NCBI GenBank assembly: GCA_933822405.4
Contig: CAKOGP040002336.1
Location: 86,342-150,341 of the forward strand
Direction of reading: 5' to 3'
Source of the DNA: Cylindrotheca closterium
Lineage: Eukaryota; Bacillariophyta; Bacillariophyceae; Bacillariales; Bacillariaceae
Length of the DNA stretch: 64,000 nucleotides
Of this stretch, positions 1 to 10,111 are shown piece after piece. The translations under genes were made by a program, and so were the position numbers. Position 1 is the first letter of the stretch, and each line of letters opens with the position of its first letter. The notes under the pieces are model-generated. The model searched no databases. It worked only from the letters and a program-made list of their open reading frames with translations, and was not told the origin of the DNA.

Positions 1-573
1 GTTAATGACATGAGTTGGATGTTCCATGGTGCAGAATTGTTCAACCGAGACTTGTCATCTTGGGATGTTTCTTCGGTCACAACTATGTTTTCTATGTTCG
101 AAGATGCAGCCACATTCAACCAGGACTTGTCATCTTGGGATGTTTCCTCTGTCACGAACATGCGAGACATGTTCCGTGATGCATTATTGTTCAATCAGGA
201 TTTGTCGTCGTGGGATGTTTCTTCTGTGAAGGACATGGGGTGGATGTTCGCGAATACAAATTCATTCAATCGCGACTTGTCTTCGTGGGATGTTTCTTCT
301 CTCACTGACACGTCAGACATGTTCGCGGGTGCTAAGGCATTTAACCAAGACTTGTGCTCGTGGGGAACGAAGTTGCCCAAGAATGAAAATATTGCTGCGG
401 AGATGTTTCCTGGCTCCGGATGCACATATACTACGACCGATTTTGAAGCCGGTGGACCATTCTGTGCATCAACTTGCGGCGTATCTGGTGCCAGCAGTGT
501 GTCGACCGTTTCGGGTTGCGTTGCAACTCTACTGTCCGTATTCTTGGTAAACTTGTTTCTGCTGGCTCACTAA
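1..573 (+). CDS. BspA-like (DUF285) repeat surface protein, 3' part
   Basis: The frame is open from base 1, so the 5' end lies outside the window. It contains about five and a half 25-residue repeats of the form [20 protein letters not shown], the signature of the BspA/DUF285 leucine-rich-like surface repeats that are common in diatoms. The last repeat ends in a Cys-containing variant (D-L-C-S-W). A Cys/Thr/Ser-rich stretch and a hydrophobic C-terminus of about 20 residues follow, suggesting a GPI-type or membrane anchor and a cell-surface location. A second, complete member lies at 33594-35480. The role of such proteins in diatoms is not established; adhesion or cell recognition is inference from bacterial BspA. 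Confidence 0.85.
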   Translation, partial: VNDMSWMFHGAELFNRDLSSWDVSSVTTMFSMFEDAATFNQDLSSWDVSSVTNMRDMFRDALLFNQDLSSWDVSSVKDMGWMFANTNSFNRDLSSWDVSSLTDTSDMFAGAKAFNQDLCSWGTKLPKNENIAAEMFPGSGCTYTTTDFEAGGPFCASTCGVSGASSVSTVSGCVATLLSVFLVNLFLLAH

Positions 574-1165
574 AGGAATGCATGCAGATGTCTGATCCAC
601 CGGCAATGCGTAATGGATGGCACTACGAAATGCGTTCTAACTAATTTAGTAATTACATACATCGATCGATCGATTTCAGTAGGACTATGTTAGCAATCAC
701 ATCAGTATGTATTGATGCTTCAGTGCAGATTCATCGACTGTATTGCAAATATAACTTTCAACTTGATGTTTCGCACTTCACCTCTTTTTCTCCCCTTCCT
801 TTTTAATCAGTATCAATCCCCTACCCAGTAAAGTTTGTTCAAGAGCCTATCGTACCAGGTACGTCCAGTGTGAGCATCGTATCGGTATCACAAGTGAGAA
901 GGTGGTGAAGCATGAATCTTCCGATAAAACCTAGGAAGATTCCGCCGGCAAGCCAGGCCAGTTAATGTTCTTGACGGCTTTGCTTGTACCCAATTATTGA
1001 ACGGTTGGATTGCCTACCAGCGGTGCGTTAAAATTCGGCAGAAGGATGCCAAAGATTTAGCCTGCGCGCGCAAATTAGGATTACAATTTTTGCAGTGTCA
1101 TCACCAGCATTCTAGTTTGACGCAACTACCCTTTACTAGCTACATTGCACGACAAAAAGTAAACC
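574..1165. other. Intergenic, no gene seen
   Basis: AT-rich spacer with no convincing coding frame. It should hold the 3' end of the BspA-like gene and the promoter of the GTPase gene. A short ATCGATCGATCGAT-like run lies near 662. No other structure was recognised. Confidence 0.5.
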
Positions 1166-2620
1166 ATGGCGCCGCCAGTCGCTGTAGCTGAAAATGCGGT
1201 TACAGTAGCAATCATAGGATATCGAGGAGCGGGGAAGACGACTGCTCTGAACGCCATTTTGGGGAACAATTACTCGTTCATATCTGATGACAAACCAACC
1301 ACTGGCATCAACTCGTTCCGAGTCCTCCATAATAATTCCGCCTCTTGCTCAACGAGAAAGGATTCTTCTCGCAAAGCAGAATCTGTATGTACAGAAATCA
1401 GGAGAGACAACAAATCACATCGAATCCTTCCGTTGGGACATAGGAAACGAGTCGCCAAGAAGGTTTTTGATGTGCGATCGAATGATCCTAGTTTTGCTTC
1501 CATGGAAGACACGCCCTTCTTTTTGGTGGACATACCTGGATTGGATCTATCCAACCCTGAGTGTCAATATCGAAATTACATTGACGAATCATTTCATACC
1601 TTTGATGCTGTGATACTAGTCTTGGACTGTTTGACGGAACGAAAACCCCAACATCGGATGCTCAAGTACATTCGGCGGCACTTGTCACGGTCCAAGAAGA
1701 TGCCCTTGATTATTATTGGAAACGAACGAGCGGCGCAGATTGGCGATAGCTCACAATTGGCTGATTTGGAGGTGGAGGTGGATGAAATGTTTGACATTGA
1801 CTCGGGAGACAAAGTCTTACAGCTGGACTGCATCATGTCCTCGTTTTGCGTCGATATGGATTGCAATGGTGAACCAGAGGGCAATGACTTGGAAGCGGCT
1901 GGCGACGGCTCGCTATCAAAGCCAATATTTATTCCAGTCAAGTTGCATGATGCCTTTCGCTATAGACTAGCTTCAGCAAAGCTGAGTCTCCTTCAGGTTT
2001 CCAAACTCGGAGCGACTATCTTGGATACGATCTGCCAAGACGAAATCGGAAAGCAGGCTTGGGAATCCTTGAGTAAGGATGAAATATTGGACATTGTTCA
2101 CTCGGCTCTTTCCACACCTGGAGACGATTACAAGCTGCAAGAGACCAACTTTCTCAAGTTTATGGCCCATCTGGAGCGGGTGCTGAGAGAAGTCCCGAGA
2201 CAAAGGCTTGAAGCTCAGGACGTTGTCGAAGAGAACGACTCGTCCTTCTTTTTCTTGTCCAGTCTTTTCTGGCCTACTCGCAAGGTTTCGGGTGAAAGGA
2301 AGAATCATCGGGATTTGACGATTGAGGAACTTCGCGATGTCAACATGGGTTTGGCCGATACTCTCAGCGAGGTCTCTTCCCGCGACTCAATCTTGGATAA
2401 GGATCGTGTAGAGGTGTCCATGATGAGTTCCAATACGGCATACAGTGATGATACTCCGGAGAACAGTTCGGACATGCCAATCCTGCACAGACAGATGCCA
2501 AGACGGTGGCGAAACAAGCGTACCGCATGGATGATTCTATTATTCGTTTTGGTATTTTTGGCGATTATCTTGACTGTCATCTTTGTCCTTTTTGGATTTG
2601 CTGTTGCTTCCTTGGAATAG
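1166..2620 (+). CDS. P-loop GTPase-like protein with C-terminal membrane anchor
   Basis: 484 residues. The ATG at 1166 sits in a good context (AACC before ATG, G after). Residues 18-25 form a Walker A/G1 loop (GYRGAGKT). A hydrophobic strand ending in D122-I-P-G125 matches the G3 DxxG motif, and strands such as AVILVLD and MPLIIIGNE follow. The usual G4 motif NKxD is not present; G-N-E-R stands at that position. The C-terminal half is helical and charged, and a single strongly hydrophobic segment at about 451-475 follows a basic cluster, so the protein is probably tail-anchored with the GTPase domain in the cytosol. It resembles TRAFAC-type membrane GTPases in outline but I cannot assign a family. 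No intron is needed. Confidence 0.7.
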   Translation: MAPPVAVAENAVTVAIIGYRGAGKTTALNAILGNNYSFISDDKPTTGINSFRVLHNNSASCSTRKDSSRKAESVCTEIRRDNKSHRILPLGHRKRVAKKVFDVRSNDPSFASMEDTPFFLVDIPGLDLSNPECQYRNYIDESFHTFDAVILVLDCLTERKPQHRMLKYIRRHLSRSKKMPLIIIGNERAAQIGDSSQLADLEVEVDEMFDIDSGDKVLQLDCIMSSFCVDMDCNGEPEGNDLEAAGDGSLSKPIFIPVKLHDAFRYRLASAKLSLLQVSKLGATILDTICQDEIGKQAWESLSKDEILDIVHSALSTPGDDYKLQETNFLKFMAHLERVLREVPRQRLEAQDVVEENDSSFFFLSSLFWPTRKVSGERKNHRDLTIEELRDVNMGLADTLSEVSSRDSILDKDRVEVSMMSSNTAYSDDTPENSSDMPILHRQMPRRWRNKRTAWMILLFVLVFLAIILTVIFVLFGFAVASLE

Positions 2621-2975
2621 GCCTGGTAGCCCTGCCAAGTGTATACTAGATGTTTATTGTAATTGATTATAATAATAATAATAAGAAGAAGAACACTATG
2701 TTGTGATTTGTGATTGATAGTATTTGTTGTGCATGTAAAAAGCTACACGACGAAACTATTACCACGCTGCTGGTAGAACTCGATTTGGATCCAGCAAGTT
2801 TCAGCAGCGTAGGGTCACCTGAAGGAAAATGTACTGCAGTGTATCAGTGACTATGAATTCTTTAGAGCTTCTCATCAAGTCTACATAGCGTACCGGTAGG
2901 TCTCAAGTCTCTGCCACCGCCACGCGTAGATTGAGCATGTTTTGGGGTCACAATCTTACGGAAGATAACCGCAGA
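2621..2975. other. Intergenic with short AAT/AAG microsatellite
   Basis: Non-coding spacer. An ATA-ATA/GAA-GAA trinucleotide run lies at about 2668-2694, and a TACCGGTA palindrome at 2891-2898. Nothing else was recognised. Confidence 0.5.
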
Positions 2976-3048
2976 CTATTCTGATTTCAGAGTGTGAATG
3001 CATGCTTGGCCCACCCGATTCCATGTTCTCCGCTCAATGTTTGATATG

Positions 3049-3872
3049 TCATCCCTTATTATGCATTCCTGCAGGGCGACCCTTGTTTTTAGTCCTAGGG
3101 AAGTCAATCTCATCCAGCAGACGGATTTGCTCATCCGTAAGTGGCGAATGTTTGCCATTACGTCTTTGACGTTGGCGGATTATCCAATGATAAAGACTGC
3201 TTCCATAATCCACATTCAGGTGTCCATATTTCTCACTAATTCCTGGTACTTGATATGCCAGACCATGAGAGTAGAATTCGGAGTACAAGGAAAGTCAACG
3301 TCATCCAGCAGACGGATTTGCTCATCCGTAAGTGGCGAATGTTTGCCATTACGTCTTTGACGCTGGCGGATGATCCATTGATAAAGACTGCTTCCATAAT
3401 CCACATTCAGATGTCCATGTTTCTCATAAAAGCCAACTAATTCCTGGTACTTGATATGCCAGACTCTCTCATTTATGCCTTTTTTGTTCGGATTCCAAGG
3501 AAAGTCAATCTTATCCAACAATCGAATTTGCTCATTTGTAAGTGGCAAAAGTCTGGTCTTTCCAGTTCGCTTTCGACGTTGTTTTAGCATCCTGCTTCTG
3601 TACTCCACCTTCATGTGCCCGTGAGTTTTGTAGAATCTGGCTAGTTCTATATACTTCTTGTTCCATGGTGTCTGCTCGAGGTGTATCTTTGCTTGCCACA
3701 AGCATGATGGAAGTCGCTGATCCCTCCTTTCATCCGTTCTGAAGAACAATGGAGCGAGGTTTTGTTGGAATGCTGTGCCGTATCCAAGTTGCCGGAAAAG
3801 AATAATAATGAAGAACCAAAGACGATCTGAATAAGACCTCCTCATGGGACAAAATTCTGATGGTTTCACCAC
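3049..3872 (-). pseudogene. Helicase-associated (HA) repeat protein, frameshifted
   Basis: On the minus strand, 3872 down to 3216 encodes 218 residues with repeats of about 65 residues, each containing W-H-I-K-Y-Q-E-L-V, H-G-H-L-N-V, I-R-Q-R-Q-R-R-N-G-K and L-T-D-E-Q-I-R-L-L-D. These are typical of the helicase-associated domain (PF03457) common in diatom and bacterial proteins. The third repeat breaks after K-Y-Q-E-L-V: compared with repeat 2, ten bases are missing near 3232-3238, and the rest of the repeat continues in another frame (3049-3288). No helicase motor is present. The first ATG (3872) gives a plausible start, but the N-terminus shows no signal. The gene is probably decayed; an intact short variant ending at 3216 cannot be excluded. 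Confidence 0.7.
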
Positions 3873-4170
3873 TGTCTATGGCAGGGATGATCTATCACAG
3901 TTTGCCTTCTTTCTTTTATGGTCAGAACGCAATCGCATATTCAAATATCGGTTTTCTATGATACTATCAATATGGGAACCGTCAAGACGCTTTTTATAAT
4001 TGATTTGTTGATGATAGGAGACTATCACAGTACTGTTGAGTCACCAACGTGCGAAGGACTAACGATTTTAACGATATCATTCAGTCCTGCGAACCTCTGA
4101 GATCAATAGAAAGGCCATAAAACATAACACCGAGTGTCATCGTACCCGCAATTATTCCAACACAATCAAC

Positions 4171-4440
4171 ATGCAGAATGAGGTAATGAAGCCTCTACCC
4201 AAAAAACTGAAGCGAGTAAAGAATGATCAGCAGAGGCCTACGAATGGCACTGCTGAGGAGTATGATTTGGAGAACCCAGGAACACTAATGATAGAAGTCG
4301 AAGACAGTGTGGTGGAAGAGAACGGTGATGATGATGAGGACAACAAAGTTTTTTGGCAAAATATGTGCTGTTGCTTTTGGATCATTGCATTTGTTCTGAT
4401 TATGATCTTTTCACGACAGCTGGTTCGCTCCGTCTTTTGA
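4171..4440 (+). CDS. Small tail-anchored hypothetical protein
   Basis: 89 residues with an AACATG start. The N-terminus is Lys/Arg-rich (PKKLKR near residue 10), the middle is very acidic (EENGDDDEDN), and a Cys-Cys-Cys-containing hydrophobic segment of about 20 residues (about 64-84) ends six residues before the C-terminus. This suggests a tail-anchored membrane protein. I do not recognise a family. The coherent basic-acidic-hydrophobic layout argues for a real gene, but the short length leaves doubt. Confidence 0.4.
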   Translation: MQNEVMKPLPKKLKRVKNDQQRPTNGTAEEYDLENPGTLMIEVEDSVVEENGDDDEDNKVFWQNMCCCFWIIAFVLIMIFSRQLVRSVF

Positions 4441-4601
4441 AACCTTCCCTCTTGATGTACCAATACAAGAAAGCATGACCACAGCATGCAAGCTTCTTTG
4501 TTCTGATGTCACCAAAGGAGTGCGCTCAGCAGGGACACACGAATCCTGGCGCCCAATCATGATCCAACATTTCCACATCCCAAACTCTCAAGAGGCACTT
4601 T

Positions 4602-5830
4602 CTAATAGTAGGCTTCCTTGGCCTCCTGTCTCTTACGTTCCCGTCGTAGCCGTTTCTGGGCTCTTCGATCTCTTAATTTTTGTTCCGTGGAAATGACAGG
4701 ACGATGCGGCGACAGCCATTGCTGCCTTTGTAGCTTGGAAATGGAGGCCTCCCCATACGTACCCACTGTATTGGGGCCATACGAATATGGCACATAGTGA
4801 TCGGCAACATAGTCATCCAAGGTATCTTCATCATTGGTATTCAGTTTCCACAATGGATCCTGGCGGGAGATACAAGCAAAGCATGTCAGATTTGGCAAGC
4901 AAGACGAATGATGGATAACGTATTTGAATATAGAGAAAAACATACCTTCCCAGACCACAATTCTTCCAATTTCAATGCCTTTCGTGTTTTGGCGTCAAAG
5001 ATATGAACAATATAGGTGCGACAATCAATCACATTCCAATCGCTCTCTCTGCCAGCAGTAGTTTGCAAAAAGTGCTTTCCCATTTTGGCGCCCGCCACAC
5101 CCAAATCTTGCAACTCTCGTTCCTTCAAATGATCCACAAGATTCTTGGTTATGCTCCGAACCAAGAATTGACTCTCGGCCGTGCACAGCACCATTCCATT
5201 CGCTCCGCCCATGCGAGGGTATTCCTCGTCATCCTTCAAAACCAAAATGTCTTGGCCCCCAAACACAGTCAATAACGTCGTTACTTCTTCTTCCGTCAGT
5301 AGTTCATGTGTCTTGATTGGTACTTGGTCTTGCTCGGGATGTTGGGTTCCCAGTGCTTGTCGTCGGGTCTGAAGCCAATCAATATTAGTATTGTCAAAGT
5401 CTTGCTCAGCATCAGCATATTCCTTTTGTCGTTCCACTTCCAATTTTTCTTCCAATTCCAAGGCTTTTTCAAGCCGCCGCAAGGTTTCTTCTTCCGACTC
5501 ATCCTCCTCCACGGTAAACAGCAAGGCATCTTCGGCACGATCCAAGTCCTTTTGGGTCTTGAAGAGTTGAGAATGATCTTGATCTCCGTGCAAGGGACGA
5601 TTCGGTGGGATCCATTCTGCTTGGATGATCTTTTGAGTCTCTTCGGTATCCTCATTATCGTCTTTTGGTTCAGAGAGATACGGAGAAGATGAATATTGGG
5701 CTGACAAGACTGACGATGATTGGTATTGCGCGGCTCGTCCCATCAAGTGACATTGTTGCTGGTTTTGTAGCCTTCTGCGAAGCCATCTACGAGACACATT
5801 CCGAGTAATTCCGTTATTGAAACGAAACAT
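4602..5830 (-). CDS. Mitochondrial RsfS/Iojap-type ribosome silencing factor
   Basis: Two exons, 5830-4946 and 4859-4602, joined in phase 0 across an 86-bp GT-AG intron; the product is 380 residues. The N-terminus is rich in Arg, Gln and Ser without acidic residues, as in a mitochondrial presequence. An acidic low-complexity middle is followed at about 175-295 by the RsfS/DUF143 fold: L-L-T-V-F-G-G-Q-D-I-L-V-L, then an S-Q-F-L-V-R-S-I strand-helix, H-L-K-E-R, and the hallmark D-W-N-V-I-D-C ... I-V-H-I-F-D ... L-E-E-L-W. Members of this family (bacterial RsfS, human MALSU1) bind the large ribosomal subunit protein uL14 and affect subunit joining and assembly. The C-terminus after the intron is Lys/Arg-rich. 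Only the organelle assignment (mitochondrion versus plastid) is inferred. Confidence 0.8.
4860..4945 (-). other. Intron of RsfS-type gene
   Basis: Minus-strand GTATGT donor directly after the codons for L-W-S-G-K and a CCGCCAG acceptor before D-P-L-W. Removing these 86 bases restores one open frame. Confidence 0.8.
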
Positions 5831-6128
5831 GAGGATGATATGGAGCAGTCTTGAGCTTCTGTGTCTGACTGCAGAACTACTGAACGAGTGATGAATGATG
5901 ATGTGGTTGATGCTAAAACGTTGATTGATCGATGATTGATTATTCGAATCGAAGAATGAGGGGTATCACTGTTTTCAAATTTTTCACAGGTAGGATTTCT
6001 ACGAGCCTTTTTTTTTCACCAAATTTTTTTCGCCCAAAATATTTTTCCAAATTTTACCTGGTGATATGTGTGCTATATATCATACATCCCTATCAATCTC
6101 CGCTCCATACTTAGTTTTTCTTGAGTCC

Positions 6129-6145
6129 TGTGATATTTGTCCCAC
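6129..6145 (+). promoter_or_regulatory. 16-bp motif upstream of the Ulp1-like gene
   Basis: TGTGATATTTGTCCCA lies about 85 bp before the ATG at 6230. It differs at one base from a motif at 12466-12481 beside the recombinase start and resembles the dyads at 9591-10025. It may be a recombinase or regulator site; this is inference from the repetition. Confidence 0.4.
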
Positions 6146-6229
6146 TCGACTTGGTTTCAATAGTACAGCCCAAATAATAAAGTCCAAAACAATTTCATTG
6201 TGCACCTATATATATATTGCCATCCAAGG

Positions 6230-8554
6230 ATGTTCTCCCAATCCTCTTGGCAGTTTTCCCAAGACGCCTCAATGAACCAACACAATGGTGGAACCCCCTG
6301 CCCACCGGATACCCAGGAATCCAATCTATCATTGGACCTGTCCCTCAACTTTGGAACACTTTCATCCCAGACTTCCACTCCCACTCTGACTCAACTGTCT
6401 GAAGCATACAAAAACCCATTACAATCCTCACCCCAACCAGCAGCATATACCATCTCCGCTTCTGCCGTTGATGAAAGCGATGCAGCAGATGCCTGCACTG
6501 CTGCTGCCCTTTCAATCTTAGAAATGTCACAAACAACTCCCAACACAGCTTCTCCACAGAAGGACGAGCCTCCACCAAATCTTATTTTCAAAACTGATCC
6601 CCTTGCAAATCTTTGGAAGGAACAGTCTGATTTACTGCGTTGTTACGCCTGTCCAAATTCCCTTCGCACCGCCACAATTGCAAAACTGTTTTTCACAGAG
6701 GAACAATTTGGAAACGACGCCGTCATGCTAGCCCTTGGAACTACCTTTCTTCTTCGCAGCAATTCCCCATCCTACTTTTCCAATTTCCAAGTTGGCATTA
6801 TTTTCAAAACCAACTTGCGCTGCAAAAACGGGGCTCCACTGGATATGCATGTTGAGAACTCAGCTGAACTTGACCGTGAGATAGATACACTCTCAAGTCT
6901 GGCTTCTGCCATTGGGAAAAAGGACGGCAGAAAGCTGCAGTTGGGTTTTGCAAACGTGAAACGCAGACTCACTGTTCAACTTGAGATTGTCTACGTCTTG
7001 CATCACCTCATTCGAGGGCTACTCCGACATGTTCTTCCACTGGCAGCAATAAAACATGATGATTGTTTCTGGTTTCTGAGTCTGTTGATGGTATCATGTC
7101 CAACAGAGAATGACTGCTATGAAACCATCCTCAAGGTGGCTGTTGCAACCCAAGCAATCCAGCAATCACCTCTGCTGGAGCATCTTCGCACATTGTGGGA
7201 AAATCGCAGCACAGAACCAAGTGTAGCCTTCCTTCAAAAAATTCATTTGTTATTCTCTTCCCTCTCCCACAATTTTCCAACTTCAGATCTCAATTCCTCT
7301 TTGAGGGACACTTGGGGATTGCTGGAGCGAGCTGGGCTGAAAAGCACTGTACTTGTTCAGCAGTTCCACATTGTGAGCTTTGGAATTAAACACCAGCGGG
7401 GTGTGATTGTCAATCCAGTGCACTACTTTTTCACCACAGTCGTTGCCAAGGCCGTTCACCTTTCTTCAAAACACTCTTGCACCCAAGGTCAACTCCAGGG
7501 GGCGCTGATACTGTTCAAAACCTACATATTTGAGAGAAAAAAACAACGCATTACTATTGGCAAAGAACAGCGCCATGTTCTAGCCCAGAAACGCCCGGTT
7601 CAGGCCCTCAAATCTACATTATCAAATACTCATTTGATGCTGGAGGAAAGTCTTGACAGTGCCCTAAAATCGATTTTGGTTCTGCCAGAGATTCTACCGC
7701 GCGTCTCTCATGGTCAACAATCCACACCGCTTCCAAAGAATCTTGGATCTCTTTGCTGTTTAAAACAAGTCAGCCACAAAGACAAGAATCAATTTTTTCG
7801 TCTGTGGCAAAACAACGGAGACCCAACCACCACAGTTGTCACACCTGCTGGAAGTGACTCCAAAATCTTTCTGGAGAGTGTGAAACGGTTACGAAAAGAT
7901 TGGCTTCGAGACGATATTATCAATTATTTTTTTGCAAAGCTGCAGGACAGATCCAGGCGGAGATACGATGCCAATCTTGTTTCCTCAAATCAGCTCTGCT
8001 GGTTCTTCACATCTTATTTCTTCACAAGGGCAATGAACTTAGAAGGTCGCTCTGGTTTTGGGAAGGGACACTCAAATCCTGATGCAGGCGTCGACAAGAG
8101 CGGTGAATACTTCAACAAGTACAACTACAATAATGTCAGGAGATGGACCAAGCGGCAGCTCCCAAGTGGTACCAATCTGTTCCAAATCGATAAACTGGCC
8201 ATTCCTGTCAATTTTGGGGGCGTCCATTGGATGCTTTGTGTTGTGTTCATCCAGAGGAAGGAAATCCATATATTTGATTCCCTCCTTTCTCACAAATACG
8301 ACTCCTGCCTTGTGCGCAGTGTTGTTTTCCAGTACATTCTTGACGAGTACCAATCGGTCCATGGCAAACCAATGGACAGAACAGAGATTGACCATTGGAG
8401 GTTTGCAGACAAAGTTTTAAATGCTCCACAACAGCGCAACACTCGGGATTGTGGTGTCTTCACTGTTCTTTTTGGCGAATACCTTGCTACAAAACACAAC
8501 CGAATGGATCCCCGAGTAGGTAGGATCACTGCCGAGCTTTCCAGCACATGTTGA
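6230..8554 (+). CDS. Ulp1/SENP-like C48 cysteine protease, element-encoded
   Basis: 774 residues from the ATG at 6230; the frame is open 30 bases upstream but without an ATG. The N-terminal 120 residues are Ser/Thr/Gln-rich and probably disordered. The centre (about 120-540) has no family I recognise. The C-terminal 220 residues form a Ulp1-type peptidase domain: an L-R-D-D-I-I-N-Y-F substrate-side motif, catalytic His666 (V-H-W-M-L), Asp683 (H-I-F-D-S), oxyanion Gln735 and nucleophile Cys741 in P-Q-Q-R-N-T-R-D-C-G-V-F. All catalytic residues are present. Cellular Ulp1 proteins process SUMO, but related proteases are also carried by several eukaryotic transposon families. The gene converges on the recombinase-like gene at 10112-12457, with a dyad array between them, so an element-borne role is likely. 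Confidence 0.8.
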   Translation: MFSQSSWQFSQDASMNQHNGGTPCPPDTQESNLSLDLSLNFGTLSSQTSTPTLTQLSEAYKNPLQSSPQPAAYTISASAVDESDAADACTAAALSILEMSQTTPNTASPQKDEPPPNLIFKTDPLANLWKEQSDLLRCYACPNSLRTATIAKLFFTEEQFGNDAVMLALGTTFLLRSNSPSYFSNFQVGIIFKTNLRCKNGAPLDMHVENSAELDREIDTLSSLASAIGKKDGRKLQLGFANVKRRLTVQLEIVYVLHHLIRGLLRHVLPLAAIKHDDCFWFLSLLMVSCPTENDCYETILKVAVATQAIQQSPLLEHLRTLWENRSTEPSVAFLQKIHLLFSSLSHNFPTSDLNSSLRDTWGLLERAGLKSTVLVQQFHIVSFGIKHQRGVIVNPVHYFFTTVVAKAVHLSSKHSCTQGQLQGALILFKTYIFERKKQRITIGKEQRHVLAQKRPVQALKSTLSNTHLMLEESLDSALKSILVLPEILPRVSHGQQSTPLPKNLGSLCCLKQVSHKDKNQFFRLWQNNGDPTTTVVTPAGSDSKIFLESVKRLRKDWLRDDIINYFFAKLQDRSRRRYDANLVSSNQLCWFFTSYFFTRAMNLEGRSGFGKGHSNPDAGVDKSGEYFNKYNYNNVRRWTKRQLPSGTNLFQIDKLAIPVNFGGVHWMLCVVFIQRKEIHIFDSLLSHKYDSCLVRSVVFQYILDEYQSVHGKPMDRTEIDHWRFADKVLNAPQQRNTRDCGVFTVLFGEYLATKHNRMDPRVGRITAELSSTC

Positions 8555-9590
8555 ATGCGAGGCATTGATCCTCTTGACTTTCTGCCGACCAGTTTCTGCA
8601 ACCAAACAGAACCAGCCGAACGAAGCAGGGTAGATTGTAGTGTAATTGAGGCGATTGCAAGTATGAATCGCCGCTCCAGCCATAGTCTATCTATCAAATA
8701 CGCTTGCCACAACATGTGCTTCACTTTTTACTTCTCTGGGCGTCCACACTGGCTTGTCCAAACCGGGGGAACAATCGCACCATGGCACCTTGATGTGCTC
8801 CAAATCGTCAATTTTGGTAGTTCGACACTGCGAACGAGTCTCCATGTAGATATTGTCTTGATGGTGACGGTAGATACGAGTCGCACTCGGCAAATACGTC
8901 TTCTTGACACCTATCCGTCCAGTCCAAGCAACCAACGGAACCAATCATTCTGAATTATTGTGTGATTGTGGCCCAGAAAAAGATGTTCAACATAATTACC
9001 GCCGCTCCCGACGTAACATATATATCAACTATGCTTGCCATAACCTCTGATTCCACTTTCTCTACTCATGGGGTCCAGGCCGTGCAAGTTCATTGTGACC
9101 GACGAATTTGCAACTCAATGGTCTGGGTTGAAAATCGTCCTGTAGGAACCCAGATAAAGAATATAAAATGGCATCATTGCCTTTGGTATAATAAGAGAAG
9201 CAACTTCCGCAGAAAATTCTAGCTCTATGTTGCCTTGGGACTTTGTAGACGTCCCGAAACCTCTCCAAAAGTAGTTTTCGTACCTTGTTGAGGTTCTTTA
9301 GCAGTGATTTCAGAGGTGAGAGGGGCGAATGCAACCATATCGCTTCATACAAACAAGATGGATACGATCACGATACAGAGAATGTCCACGACCCACGAGT
9401 TTTCCTCCAGAGGGTGATGCTTTCCTCGGCCTTGAGGCTCACCATTGCCGATGGAAGGAAAATTTGATGTGGTTGAATAAGAATTCTCAACGGGCGAGCG
9501 CATAGAAGTGCGCAATGGGTTCGGAAACTGCTAAAGTGGGTATGGGAAGGGGGGGTTTTTTGTGGATCGGGGTCTTAATACCAGTTAGAG
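8555..9590. other. Spacer between element genes, diverged internal repeats
   Basis: No convincing gene. A stretch near 8669-8760 (starting CGCCGCTCC, with a TGCTTGCCA-like core) has a diverged second copy at about 9000-9085, so part of this spacer arose by duplication. Frames here have no recognisable domains. Confidence 0.4.
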
Positions 9591-10025
9591 GCTACATTCC
9601 ATATGATATATATCATATAAACAAAATACTAGGCCACATGTGATATATGCCACACAAATATGATATATGCGACGTGTGATATATACCACACAAATAAACA
9701 CTGACTATGCACGTGCCAATTGGAGGCTACAGTCTGTATGATATTTGCCATATAACCAAAATAATGGGCCACATGTGATATATATCACACAAGTAAAACA
9801 AGGACAACGTACCAAAAGGCCTTATGATATATGTCATATAACCAAAATACTAGGCCACATGCGATATATACCACACAAATAAAACACTGACTATGTACAA
9901 AGGCTATATTCCTATGCTATGTACCACATACACAAGGCCCCGTGCGATATATACCACACAAATAAAACACTGACTATGTACAAATTGGTGGCTATATTTG
10001 TATGATATGTATCACATACACGAGT
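9591..10025. repeat. Array of 16-bp dyads in about 90-130 bp higher-order repeats
   Basis: Dyads of consensus TRTGATATATRYCAYA recur at least eight times: for example 9602-9617 (perfect palindrome), 9639-9654, 9675-9690, 9736-9751, 9774-9789 (perfect palindrome) and 9823-9838, with variants near 9859, 9912, 9944 and 10000. Each higher-order unit begins with a GGCTA-like block, carries a TATGATAT dyad, then a GTGATAT dyad followed by ACACAAATAAA and often CACTGACTATG. The array lies between the two convergent genes. Confidence 0.8.
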
Positions 10026-10111
10026 ACTGACCACAATACGGTTTAGGGTATGATAACAAATGGATATTGAATGGAAGAGAAACACATATAAAGCACTAGT
10101 TTAAAAGTTTT

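Noticed and set aside
8290..8724. Minus-strand frame inside the Ulp1-like gene
   Set aside because: It overlaps the catalytic domain on the other strand and has no domain of its own.
9591..10025. CRISPR-like array
   Set aside because: Repeats are imperfect, with no unique spacers of constant length and no cas genes; the context is eukaryotic.
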